DNA from: Aureimonas sp. OT7 | GTDB taxonomy: Bacteria; Pseudomonadota; Alphaproteobacteria; Rhizobiales; Rhizobiaceae | Assembly (NCBI RefSeq): GCF_014844055.1 | Contig: NZ_CP062167.1 | Span: forward strand, 1,751,501 to 1,815,500 | Reading direction: 5' to 3' | Length of the DNA stretch: 64,000 nt | Translations under genes and position numbers: made by a program | The notes under the pieces: generated by a model | What the model saw: the letters and a program-made list of their open reading frames with translations, nothing else | Databases searched by the model: none | Told to the model about the DNA's origin: nothing | Shown here: positions 42,164 through 50,646 of the stretch, one piece after another | Position numbering within the stretch: the first letter of the stretch is position 1 | Layout: each line of letters starts with the position of its first letter

Positions 42164-42238
42164 TTACTTCCAGATCAGTGTCAGGCTCCACCCAAACACC
42201 CTGATCCGAAGTACCACTTTCCGAAGTTTCACAAACAT
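42164..42238 (-). CDS. 24-residue basic/hydrophobic peptide, copy 2 (type I toxin-like)
   Basis: It has the same length, SD and stop position as copy 1. The first 13 residues are identical (MFVKLRKVVLRIR). The second half changes conservatively (Leu14 to Val, Cys17 to Trp, Ile20 to Thr, Val22 to Ile) and keeps the ending WK. No insertion or deletion occurs within the frame, whereas a 2-base indel lies right after the stop. Upstream, GATAGGATAGAGG matches the copy 1 GATAGTATAGAGG and may be a -10 region. Confidence 0.45.
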   Translation of the reverse strand: MFVKLRKVVLRIRVFGWSLTLIWK

Positions 42239-42339
42239 CACCCCCTTTCGGCTGCGCACGACAGCGCGTCGCGCGCATGAATCCTCTATCCTATCCAGTT
42301 TTAATTCGTCACCAGCCGCTGGCTACCAGCCGCCTGTTG

Positions 42340-43506
42340 TCAGTCGCGGTCTTCGCTGCCCGGGTCGGAATCTTCCGCCAGTTCCTGTGCGGCTTCTGCT
42401 GCCGGCTGACGGGTGAACCCTTCAAGCCCCGCATGCAGGTTGCGATCCCGCTCGATCTCCACCGGCGAGGTGGCATAGGCGGTGATGAGCTCCGTCAGCG
42501 AGCGCAGGGCGTGGATGTGAATGCGCTCCCACCCATGCGAGGCGTCCACGCCGAATGTGACGAGCGCGGTCCGAACGTCGTGCCCGGCCTCAACAGCCGA
42601 AGCCGAATCCGAACGATAGTAGCGGAACACGTCCTTCTGGTAACGAATGTCCTCGTCCTGGCAGAGCCGCACGAGCTTCTTGGTGAGATGATAGTCGAAG
42701 GGCCCGGTCTGGTCGGCCATGGCGATGGTGACGCCGAACTCCGAAGAGTTCTGCCCCGGCGCGGTCGTGCCGTTGTCCACCGCGACCATCGAGGCGACGT
42801 CCGGAGTGAGGATGGACGATGCGCCGACCCCGACCTCCTCGGCGATGGTGAACAGCCAGTGGATGTCCACCGGCGTCACGGTTTTCTCCCGCTCCAGCGC
42901 CTCGATGGCGGCCAGCATGATGGCAACGCCCGCTTTGTTGTCGAGATGACGCGAGACGATGAAGCCATTGTCGAGAAATTCTGGCTGCGGATCGATGGCG
43001 ACGATGTCTCCCACCTCGATGCCCAGCCGCGCCAGCTCGCGGCCGTCGCGTGACAGCGCGTCGACCCGAAGCTCCACATGCGGCCAGCCGACGGGATGGC
43101 TGTCCACGGCGTCGTTGAACGTGTGCCCGGACGCTTTCAACGGCAGGATCGTGCCGCGATAGGAGCCCGTGTCGGCGAAGATCGTGGCTCTTGCGCCCTC
43201 GGCGAAGCGGGCAGACCAATGCCCGATCGGCACCACTTCCAGGCGGCCGTTGGACTTCAGCGCCTTGACCTGCGCACCCAGAGTGTCGACATGGCTGACG
43301 ATTGCGCGGGCCGAAGCGCGGCGGCTTCCCTGCCGCAATGCTCGGATGGCCCCGCGCCGTGTCAGCTCGACCCGCAGGCCGAGGCGCTGCAGTTCATGCG
43401 TCACGTGCCGCACGATCGTATCCGTATAGCCGGTCGGGCTGGGTATACGGAGAAGGGCCTTGAGCTGGTCGGTCAGGTAATGGCTGTCGATCGAAAGCCG
43501 GGGCAC
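42340..43506 (-). CDS. NAGGN-system M42 family peptidase
   Basis: A 388-residue M42-type metallopeptidase: SHVDTLGAQVKALKSNGRLEVVPIGHW (first metal His/Asp), SRHLDNKAGVAIMLAAIEAL (bridging Asp), FTIAEEVGVGASS (catalytic Glu-Glu), and DASHGWERIHIHAL (last His). It is the third gene after asnO and ngg in the same orientation. This matches the osmoprotectant NAGGN operon, in which an M42 peptidase accompanies N-acetylglutaminylglutamine amide synthesis. Its exact task there is unknown. Confidence 0.9.
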   Translation of the reverse strand: MPRLSIDSHYLTDQLKALLRIPSPTGYTDTIVRHVTHELQRLGLRVELTRRGAIRALRQGSRRASARAIVSHVDTLGAQVKALKSNGRLEVVPIGHWSARFAEGARATIFADTGSYRGTILPLKASGHTFNDAVDSHPVGWPHVELRVDALSRDGRELARLGIEVGDIVAIDPQPEFLDNGFIVSRHLDNKAGVAIMLAAIEALEREKTVTPVDIHWLFTIAEEVGVGASSILTPDVASMVAVDNGTTAPGQNSSEFGVTIAMADQTGPFDYHLTKKLVRLCQDEDIRYQKDVFRYYRSDSASAVEAGHDVRTALVTFGVDASHGWERIHIHALRSLTELITAYATSPVEIERDRNLHAGLEGFTRQPAAEAAQELAEDSDPGSEDRD

Positions 43507-43575
43507 GATGAACTCCTGCGCCGCTACGTTGTATGCGGCCTATAGCTGATTTTACGAGGTGCTTGCGAGGCTGAT

Positions 43576-45366
43576 CTAGACTCTTTTGCGTTTGCGCTGC
43601 TGCGCCTTGCGGACGGAAGCGGGGATGGACAGCGGGAAAAGCAGGTCCACGAAACGCTCTGCCGTGGGTTGCGGCTCGTGATTGGCAAGGCCGGGGCGCT
43701 CGTTGGCCTCGATGAACACATAGTCGGGCAGGCGCGGATCCCTGACCATCAGGTCGACGCCGCAGACGGGTATGTCGATCGCGCGGGTGGCAGCAACCGC
43801 AGCCTCCACCAGTTGCGGATGCACCATGCCGGTCACGTCGTGGATCGTGCCGCCCGTGTGCAGGTTCGCGGTGCCGCGAACCTTGACTTCCTGTCCCTCG
43901 GGCAGGACGTCGTCGAGGCCGAAGCCCGCCTTGCGTACCGAACGCTCGGTCTCGTCGTCCTGCGGTATCCGGCTTTCACCCCCGGTTGCGGCGCCTCTGC
44001 GGCGCGACAGGCGTTCGATGAGGTCCCGGATGGTATGACGCCCATCGCCGACAACGACAGGCGGGCGCCGGATCGCCGCCGCCACGACACGGAAATCGAT
44101 GACGACGAGCCGCAGATCGTCGCCCTGGAAACAGGATTCCAGCAGAACCCGCTCGCATTGCTCCCGCGCATCGCGGATGGCGGCCCTGGCGTGGTCCAGC
44201 GTTTCCACGCCGACCGCGATCCCGCGCCCCTGTTCGCCCCGGGCAGGCTTCACGACGATGGAGCCGTGCGCCTCGATGAACGATGCCAGTTCCTCATCGC
44301 TGTCCGGCGCGGTTATCTGCGCCGGCACGGTGACACCGGCTCCTTCGACCAGGCGGCGGGTGGTGCTCTTGTCGTCGCAGATGGACATGGCGACGGCGGA
44401 TGTCAGCTCCGACAGGCTCTCGCGGCAGCGAACGCTTCTGCCCCCATAGGTAAGACGGAAAAAACCGCCGGATGCGTCGATCACATCCACCGATATGCCG
44501 CGCCGGCGCGCTTCGTCGACGATGATGCGAGCGTAGGGATTGAGGTCGTCGAAGGCGTCTCCCGCCCCCGTGAAGAGCTGTTCGTTGATCTGGTTGCGGC
44601 GCTTCACCGCAAAGAAGGGGACCCGATAGAACCCCAGCCGCTCATACAGTCCGATCGCGGGCTGGTTGTCGTGCATGACCGACAGGTCCATGTAGGCGCA
44701 GCCGCGCGCCTGGAAGTGCTCGGCGAGCTGGCGCACCAGCGCCTCGCCGATGGCCGGATGCTGGGCCTGCGGATCGACGGCCAGGCACCAGAGGGACGAG
44801 CCGTTCTCCGGATCGTCGAAGGTGCGCGCGTGGTCGACACCCGTTACCGTACCGACGATCTGGCGTGTTGCCTCGTCTTCGGCCACCAGCCACGTCAGCG
44901 CGCGGCTGTCCCGGTTCTGCCAGAAGAAATCCGGATCCACCGTCACCATGCGGCGGCTTTGGTAGATACGGTTGATCTCGGCCGCATCGGCCACCGACGC
45001 CAACCGGCGGATGCGGAAGCCTGCCGGGCGGCGGCGGCTGGGCCGATAGGTGCTGAGGTCCAGCCGGTAGGTATGCGACGGATCGAGAAACAGTTCCTGC
45101 GGCGCATAGGAGATCAGCACATGCGGATCGCGCACATAGAAGGCAATGTCGCGCCGGTCAGGGCCTTCGTCGTTGAGCCGTTTCACCAGAGCCGACGGAT
45201 CGTCGAAGGTTTGCCCGAAGAAGAGACGGCCCCAGCCGCAATCGATGGAGGCATCGGGCTGCGCGGTGCCGTCCGACGCCGCATGCGGCTCCCTTGCGAA
45301 TGTGCGCATGCGCTTGAGACGCCTTTCGTAACCGGCTGCGGCCTTGCCATGGTCGTCGCCTGTCAT
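43576..45366 (-). CDS. ngg: N-acetylglutaminylglutamine synthetase (GNAT + ATP-grasp)
   Basis: A 596-residue two-domain protein. Residues about 110-260 are a GNAT acetyltransferase (RTFDDPENGSSLWCLAVDPQAQHPAIGEALVRQL, NQPAIGLYERLGFYRVP). Residues about 300-580 are a CphA-like ATP-grasp ligase (SIVVKPARGEQGRGIAVG, FRVVAAAIRRPPVVVGDG, FIEANERPGLANHEP). Together they acetylate glutamine and join two glutamines to make NAGGN precursor, a compatible solute first studied in Sinorhizobium and Pseudomonas. The start is MTGDDHGKA at 45366, five bases after the asnO stop. Confidence 0.93.
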   Translation of the reverse strand: MTGDDHGKAAAGYERRLKRMRTFAREPHAASDGTAQPDASIDCGWGRLFFGQTFDDPSALVKRLNDEGPDRRDIAFYVRDPHVLISYAPQELFLDPSHTYRLDLSTYRPSRRRPAGFRIRRLASVADAAEINRIYQSRRMVTVDPDFFWQNRDSRALTWLVAEDEATRQIVGTVTGVDHARTFDDPENGSSLWCLAVDPQAQHPAIGEALVRQLAEHFQARGCAYMDLSVMHDNQPAIGLYERLGFYRVPFFAVKRRNQINEQLFTGAGDAFDDLNPYARIIVDEARRRGISVDVIDASGGFFRLTYGGRSVRCRESLSELTSAVAMSICDDKSTTRRLVEGAGVTVPAQITAPDSDEELASFIEAHGSIVVKPARGEQGRGIAVGVETLDHARAAIRDAREQCERVLLESCFQGDDLRLVVIDFRVVAAAIRRPPVVVGDGRHTIRDLIERLSRRRGAATGGESRIPQDDETERSVRKAGFGLDDVLPEGQEVKVRGTANLHTGGTIHDVTGMVHPQLVEAAVAATRAIDIPVCGVDLMVRDPRLPDYVFIEANERPGLANHEPQPTAERFVDLLFPLSIPASVRKAQQRKRKRV

Positions 45367-45371
45367 CGGTC

Positions 45372-47147
45372 TCAAATCTCCTGGCTCTGGAGCCACAGCT
45401 CGAGCAGCGCGACCTGCCAGAGCTCCGATCCACGCAGGGGCGTGATCCGGTCGGTGGGGTTGGCGAACAGATCGTCCAGATAATCCTTGCGGAACAGCTG
45501 GCGTTGCCGCGCCTTGTCGCTGGTCAGCGTATCGCGGACCATATCGAGATACGGGCCCTGGATGTATTTCAGCTGCGGGACGGGGAAGTAGCCCTTCTTG
45601 CGGTCGATCACCTCGGAGGGGATCACCTGTCGGGCGGCCTCCTTGAGCACGCCCTTGCCGCCCTGCCGCAGGTTTTCCGCCGATGGGATGCGCGCGGCGA
45701 GCTCCGCCAGCTCGTGGTCGAGGAACGGCACGCGCGCCTCCAGCCCCCAGGCCATCGTCATGTTGTCGACGCGCTTGACGGGATCGTCCACCAGCATGAT
45801 GCGGCTATCGAGGCGCAGTGCCTTGTCGACCGGATCGTCGGCACCGGGCTGCCCGAAATGGGCGCGAACGAAATCCAGGCTCACATCGCTGCCGGCATGC
45901 CATTCGGGCGACAGATGGCGACGAAGCGTTTCGTCGTTGCGGTCGAAGAAGGCCGTCGAGTAGGAGGCGAGCGGATCGTTGGCGCCGGCCAGGGGTGGAT
46001 ACCAGTGGTAGCCACCGAAGACTTCGTCGGCGCCCTGACCCGACTGCACGACCTTGATGTGCTTCGAGACCTCCCGCGAGAGAAGGTAGAAGCCGATATT
46101 GTCGTAGGAGACCATGGGTTCCGACATAGCGGCGATGGCGCCCGGCAGGTTCTCCATCAGTTCCGAACCCGGCACGAAGATCTTGTGATGCCTGGTATCG
46201 TAGTGCCGGGCGATCAGGTCGGAATACTCGAACTCGTTGCCGACCTCTCCGTTCGCATCCTCGAAGCCGATGGAGAATGTACTGAGGCCCGTCTGCCCGG
46301 CTTCGGCCAGAAGGCCGACGATCAGCGAGGAATCCACCCCGCCGGACAGAAGCACACCAACCGGCACGTCGGCGACCATGCGCCGCTCGACCGCGGTGCG
46401 AAGCGATTCCAGCACGGCGTCCCGCCAGTCGTCTGCGGTCATGGCTTCATCGCCCGGCTGCGGCCCGTAGGAGGGGTTCCAGTAGACCGTGTCCTCGAAG
46501 GTGCCGTCCGGCTCGATCAGGCGCACGGTGGCCGGCGGAAGCTTGCGCACGCCCTCGATGATGGTCAGCGGTGCCGGCACGACCGCATGGAACGTCATGT
46601 AATGGTGCAGGGCCTCGCGGTCGATGGACGTATCGACGTCGCCCGTCTTCAGGATCGACTGCAGGGACGAAGCGAAGTACAGCCGCTCCGGCGTCTGCGA
46701 CAGGTAAAGCGGCTTGATGCCGAAGCGGTCGCGCGCCAGCATGACACGGCCGGTATCCCGCTCGTGGATGGCGAATGCGAACATTCCCTTGAACCGCTCC
46801 ACGCAGGATGGCCCCCAGGCATGATAGGCCTTGGCGATCACCTCCGTATCGCCGTGCGAGAAGAACCGGTACCCCATGTCCAGGAGTTCTGCCCGCAGCG
46901 CTGGATAGTTGTAGATGCAGCCATTGAAAGCGAGGGTCAGGCCGAGATCGGCATCGACCATCGGCTGCTGCGCCTTTTCCGACAGGTCGATGATCTTCAG
47001 GCGACGGTGGCCGAAGCCGACATTGCCACGCACCACCTGGCCCGAACCATCGGGACCGCGCCGCGCAAGGCAGTTGCCCATGCGTTCGATCCGCTCCGGG
47101 GAGGCCATCCTTCCATCGAAGCGAACTTCACCGCAAATTCCGCACAT
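45372..47147 (-). CDS. asnO: N-acetylglutaminylglutamine amidotransferase
   Basis: A 591-residue class II glutamine amidotransferase like asparagine synthase B. Cys2 is the N-terminal nucleophile (MCGICGEVRFDG), with RRGPDGSG and LAFNGCIYNY in the glutaminase domain. The ATP pyrophosphatase loop LLSGGVDSSLIVG and QGADEVFGGYHWY lie in the synthase domain. It amidates N-acetylglutaminylglutamine to NAGGN. The start at 47147 is fixed by the Cys2 rule. It heads the operon asnO-ngg-M42 and is divergent from the MaoC gene. Confidence 0.94.
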   Translation of the reverse strand: MCGICGEVRFDGRMASPERIERMGNCLARRGPDGSGQVVRGNVGFGHRRLKIIDLSEKAQQPMVDADLGLTLAFNGCIYNYPALRAELLDMGYRFFSHGDTEVIAKAYHAWGPSCVERFKGMFAFAIHERDTGRVMLARDRFGIKPLYLSQTPERLYFASSLQSILKTGDVDTSIDREALHHYMTFHAVVPAPLTIIEGVRKLPPATVRLIEPDGTFEDTVYWNPSYGPQPGDEAMTADDWRDAVLESLRTAVERRMVADVPVGVLLSGGVDSSLIVGLLAEAGQTGLSTFSIGFEDANGEVGNEFEYSDLIARHYDTRHHKIFVPGSELMENLPGAIAAMSEPMVSYDNIGFYLLSREVSKHIKVVQSGQGADEVFGGYHWYPPLAGANDPLASYSTAFFDRNDETLRRHLSPEWHAGSDVSLDFVRAHFGQPGADDPVDKALRLDSRIMLVDDPVKRVDNMTMAWGLEARVPFLDHELAELAARIPSAENLRQGGKGVLKEAARQVIPSEVIDRKKGYFPVPQLKYIQGPYLDMVRDTLTSDKARQRQLFRKDYLDDLFANPTDRITPLRGSELWQVALLELWLQSQEI

Positions 47148-47294
47148 GAATCGTCCCTGCCTTTCCGTGGATTTCCGTCTTGTGCCTGCACATATGGGCC
47201 ACGATGCTGCGCTGCCCACCCCCGATGCTTTGCAACGGCGGCCCGGAAAGGGCATAGGAAGACGCGAACGGAACGACAGGCGGAAGGTTGCCGA

Positions 47295-47789
47295 ATGAGC
47301 GAAGTGTCGGAGGCCGAACTCAGGCAGAGGCTTGTGCCGCTGGAAACCTATCGCGGCTACATCGATGGCGAGCCGTTCGTGTCCGACTGGTTGACGGTAG
47401 ACCAGGCAATGATCGACCAGTTCGCGGATGCGACGCACGATCATCAGTTCATCCATGTCGATCCTCAACGCGCGAAGGCCGAGGGGCCTTTCGGCGGAAC
47501 GGTGGCGCACGGCTTCCTGTCGCTGTCGCTGCTGTCGACGCTGGCCTATCGCGCCATGCCCTTTGTCGAAGGGGCCACCATCGGCGTCAATTACGGGTTC
47601 GAGCGCGTCCGCTTCGTCTCGCCGGTGCGCAGCGGCGCGCGGGTTCGGGGTCGTTTCCGCCTGAAGGGCCTGAACGAGAGGGCGGTGACAATCCAGTCAA
47701 CCTGGGAAACGGCCGTCGAAGTCGAGGGGGCGGCAAAGCCGGCATTGACCGCAGAGTGGATCACCGTCTCAATGATCCAGCCTGCATAA
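47295..47789 (+). CDS. MaoC family dehydratase (enoyl-CoA hydratase 2 type)
   Basis: A 164-residue hotdog-fold protein with the hydratase-2 signature: TVDQAMIDQFADATHDHQFIHVDPQRA (Asp/His dyad) and GGTVAHGFLSLSLLSTLAY. It probably hydrates trans-2-enoyl-CoA to (R)-3-hydroxyacyl-CoA. No PHA genes lie nearby. It is 10 bases upstream of gph. Confidence 0.92.
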   Translation: MSEVSEAELRQRLVPLETYRGYIDGEPFVSDWLTVDQAMIDQFADATHDHQFIHVDPQRAKAEGPFGGTVAHGFLSLSLLSTLAYRAMPFVEGATIGVNYGFERVRFVSPVRSGARVRGRFRLKGLNERAVTIQSTWETAVEVEGAAKPALTAEWITVSMIQPA

Positions 47790-47799
47790 GGGGGAGTGC

Positions 47800-48486
47800 A
47801 TGAGCGATAGCCCGACCTGGCCGAAGGCCATCCTGTTCGATCTCGACGGAACGCTGGTGGATTCCGTCCCCGATATCCATGCGGCGCTGAACGATACGCT
47901 GGCCAGCTACGGCGAGCCGCCCTTTACCCTGGAGGCCGTGACCGGCTTTGTCGGGCAGGGCGTGCCGAAGCTGATCGAGCGTGCCTACGCGGCGCTCGAC
48001 AAGCCCATCGACCCGGCCAGCCGCGACAAGGTGGTAGAGCGGTTCCTGTCCATCTACGGGCCGCGCGCCACAGAACTGACGACCCTCAATGCCGGCGCAA
48101 GCTCCATCGTCCGGCAACTCGGCGATGCGGGCTACGGCCTTGGCGTCGTCACCAACAAGCCCGGCTCCGAAACGGCAACGATCCTTTCGCATTTCGGCCT
48201 GTCCGATGCGATGGATATCGTGATCGGCGGCGACGCCGGACCGGCGAAGAAGCCCGCACCGGATCTTCTGCTGCTGGCATGCGAACGGCTTGGTGTGGTG
48301 CCTGCCGATACGATGTTCGTCGGCGACAGCGAAAACGACGTCGCCGCGGCGCAGGCGGCCGGCATGGCGGTCGCGGTCCTGCGTGGTGGCTACACATCCA
48401 TACCGGCCGAGGCGCTGGGGGCCGATTATGTGCTGGAGCGACTTGACCAATTGCCGCAGGCCATCATGTCGATAAAGGCGGCGTGA
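47800..48486 (+). CDS. gph: Phosphoglycolate phosphatase
   Basis: A 228-residue HAD phosphatase with LFDLDGTLVDSVPDI (motif I), FVGQGVPKLIERAY in the cap, VVTNKPGSETA (motif II), Lys in AKKPAPDLLLLA and VGDSENDVAAAQAAGM (motif IV). This pattern is that of Gph, which removes 2-phosphoglycolate formed by DNA repair or Rubisco. Related HAD enzymes cannot be fully excluded. Confidence 0.88.
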   Translation: MSDSPTWPKAILFDLDGTLVDSVPDIHAALNDTLASYGEPPFTLEAVTGFVGQGVPKLIERAYAALDKPIDPASRDKVVERFLSIYGPRATELTTLNAGASSIVRQLGDAGYGLGVVTNKPGSETATILSHFGLSDAMDIVIGGDAGPAKKPAPDLLLLACERLGVVPADTMFVGDSENDVAAAQAAGMAVAVLRGGYTSIPAEALGADYVLERLDQLPQAIMSIKAA

Positions 48487-48539
48487 GCAAGATTTGAAGG
48501 CTTCCGCCGCGTGTCCATGGCACAGGGGAGGGAAGCCGT

Positions 48540-49907
48540 ATGGCGGTTCAGGAAGCGCAAGGCGAGCCGAAGCTCAAACGCGCAGCAGGTCTGACGCAGA
48601 TCACTCTTTTCGGCCTCGGCAGCATGCTCGGGGCGGGCATTTACGGACTGATCGGCAAGGCGGCGGCCGAACTCGGCAGCGCCGTCTGGGTCGCCTTTCT
48701 GGTTTCAATGGTGGCGGCGCTTCTGACGGGGCTGTCCTACGCCTCCATCGCCTCCCGCTATCCACGCGCGGGCGGTGCGGCCTACGTGACGCAGATGGCC
48801 TATCGCCGCCCCATGGTCAGCTATGTCGTCGGACTTGCCGTTGTCTGCTCCGGCCTGACCTCTATCGCCACGCAATCCAACGTCGTCGCGGCCAATATCG
48901 CCGAGACCTTCGGCATCGGCGCGCCGCACTGGCTATTGGCCATCGGCTTCCTGGTGCTGCTATCCGGCGTCCTGTTTCGCGGCATTTCGGAATCGCTGTG
49001 GCTCAACGCCGTCTGCACGCTGGTCGAGGCCTTCGGTCTGATCCTCGTCATCTCCGTGGGCGTCAGCTATTGGGGCAACGCCAATCTGCTGGAGTTTCCG
49101 GCATCCGAAGGTGGCGGGGGGATGGAAGGCCCGGTCGCGCTGCTGGTCATGCAGGGCGCCGTCCTGACCTTCTTTTCCTTCATCGGCTTCGAGGACATGC
49201 TGAACGTGTCGGAAGAGGTGAAGAACCCGGAGCGCACCATGCCGCTCGCCTTCATCCTGGCGATCCTTGCCGCCACGGTGATCTATATCGCGGTCTCGAT
49301 CACGGCGGTATCGGTGGTGCCCTGGCAGGAACTGGCCGAAGCTGCCGGGCCCCTGACGCTGGTTGTCGAGCGGGCCGCGCCGTGGTTTCCCGTGGGGGTT
49401 TTCGCCGCCATCACCATCTTCGCCGTCGCCAATACGGCACTGGTGAACTACGTGATGGCTTCCCGGCTGCTGTACGGCATGTCACGGCAGGGCCTTTTGC
49501 CGGCCCCGCTCGGCCGCGTCCACAAGGCGCGTCACACACCTTATGTCGCGATCTTCGTGCTTCTGGCCATCGTGCTCCTCCTCTCGTTGCTGGGGGATAT
49601 CGCGGCTCTGGCTTCCTCGACCGTCCTACTGTTGCTGATGGTCTTCACCATCGTCAACGTCGCGTTGATCGTCCTGAAGCGGCGGCCGGACGACAAGCCG
49701 GGCAAGTTCGAGGTCCCGGTCATCGTCCCGGCGCTCGGCGCGCTATCCTGTGCCGCCCTGCTGATCGTGCGGATTGCGGAGGGAGATTGGACCGCACCGC
49801 TGATCGCCGGTGGCCTCGTGGTCGCGATCGTCATTCTCTATTTCGTAACGGGCGCAGGTGACGAAGGGCGCATCGAGAAATTTCTGGCGAGCGAGCGCGA
49901 TTCCTGA
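48540..49907 (+). CDS. APC family amino acid permease
   Basis: A 455-residue, 12-helix permease of the amino acid-polyamine-organocation family. It has TQITLFGLGSMLGAGIYGLIGKAAAELG (helix 1, with the unwound G-A-G-I-Y site), FFSFIGFEDMLNVSEEVKNPERTMP (the helix 6 and loop motif) and SRLLYGMSRQGLLP. The substrate cannot be read. It lies downstream of gph in the same direction. Confidence 0.9.
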   Translation: MAVQEAQGEPKLKRAAGLTQITLFGLGSMLGAGIYGLIGKAAAELGSAVWVAFLVSMVAALLTGLSYASIASRYPRAGGAAYVTQMAYRRPMVSYVVGLAVVCSGLTSIATQSNVVAANIAETFGIGAPHWLLAIGFLVLLSGVLFRGISESLWLNAVCTLVEAFGLILVISVGVSYWGNANLLEFPASEGGGGMEGPVALLVMQGAVLTFFSFIGFEDMLNVSEEVKNPERTMPLAFILAILAATVIYIAVSITAVSVVPWQELAEAAGPLTLVVERAAPWFPVGVFAAITIFAVANTALVNYVMASRLLYGMSRQGLLPAPLGRVHKARHTPYVAIFVLLAIVLLLSLLGDIAALASSTVLLLLMVFTIVNVALIVLKRRPDDKPGKFEVPVIVPALGALSCAALLIVRIAEGDWTAPLIAGGLVVAIVILYFVTGAGDEGRIEKFLASERDS

Positions 49908-49952
49908 TCCGAAAAATTTGAGCCCGGTTTTCACAGGGCCCGATCCTTCGCA

Positions 49953-50552
49953 TCAGATGTCGTCGAAACCGTCGAAGCCGCCGCCATCGTCGAAGCCGTC
50001 CATCCCGACATCCTCGGCCAGCCCGTCGGCCGCGTCGCCGACTTCACCGGCGATGGCGTCTCCCGCCCCACCGAACATCGAACCCAGCATGGAGCCAAGC
50101 ATCATGCCGCCGGCGACACCGACGGCCGTTTGCGCGGCGCCGGCCAGGAAGCCGCCACCCTGCCGTGCGGCCGGCTGAGCCTGTGCGCCGGATGCGCCGC
50201 CGCCCCATGGCGTGCCCGCCGGCATCGCGCCGCCGACGCGCCCCTGCTGCGGCGCGGGCTCGGCTGCCCGCTGGCCGCGCTGGCCACCGCCAAATAGACC
50301 GCCGAGCAGCCCGCCGCCGGTCTGTTGCGGTTGGGATTCGAGTTGGCGGATACGCTCCTGCGCCGCTTCCAGCGCTTGCTCCTGCACGATGATGGTTTGC
50401 GCCATGTAATAAGGCGCCGCCGGCTGGTCGGAGAGCCTCTTCTGGATGAAGGCCTCCGCTTCGCCGTCACGCGGGGCAGCCTCTCGCTCGACCGTTCCAA
50501 GCCGGGTAAACAGCCCCTCGATCAGGCGCTTCTCTTCAGCGTTCATGCTCAT
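49953..50552 (-). CDS. DUF2076 domain-containing protein
   Basis: A 199-residue protein. It has an N-terminal helical region (MNAEEKRLIEGLFTRL, EAFIQKRLSDQPAAPYYMAQTIIVQEQALEAAQERIRQLE), a Gly/Gln/Ala-rich linker, a Gly-zipper-like stretch (GVAGGMMLGSMLGSMFGG) and an acidic Gly/Asp-rich tail ending GFDDI. This is the DUF2076 layout; the function is unknown. The ATG at 50552 has GGGAG eight bases upstream. Confidence 0.88.
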   Translation of the reverse strand: MSMNAEEKRLIEGLFTRLGTVEREAAPRDGEAEAFIQKRLSDQPAAPYYMAQTIIVQEQALEAAQERIRQLESQPQQTGGGLLGGLFGGGQRGQRAAEPAPQQGRVGGAMPAGTPWGGGASGAQAQPAARQGGGFLAGAAQTAVGVAGGMMLGSMLGSMFGGAGDAIAGEVGDAADGLAEDVGMDGFDDGGGFDGFDDI

Positions 50553-50646
50553 TCCAGAAACTCCCGAAGTTGCAGTGCCAGTCCAGATAGGAAGTCGCGG
50601 CGGCAGCATGAAGGCCATGGAGTTTTCGTGATTGCGCCGTGATGCC

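Larger units (their letters stand above)
41769..42301. repeat. Tandem duplication of a ~237-bp structured element
   Basis: Copy 1 is 41769-42006 and copy 2 is 42066-42301, about 90 percent alike by eye and separated by about 60 unrelated bases. Each copy holds a perfect 14-bp inverted repeat, AAGGGGGTGATGTT / AACATCACCCCCTT (41809-41822 with 41939-41952; 42106-42119 with 42234-42247). An internal GC hairpin lies between the arms. Differences fall in the hairpin loop, just after the stop of the minus-strand small ORF, and in the middle of that ORF; the arms and promoter are unchanged. With the small ORFs and short RNAs listed below, it fills the 574-base gap between fdhD and the M42 peptidase. 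No transposase or target-site duplication is visible. Confidence 0.85.

Noticed and set aside
41769..42301. Insertion sequence or MITE pair
   Set aside because: No transposase and no target-site duplication are seen, and the duplication extends well beyond the inverted-repeat arms.
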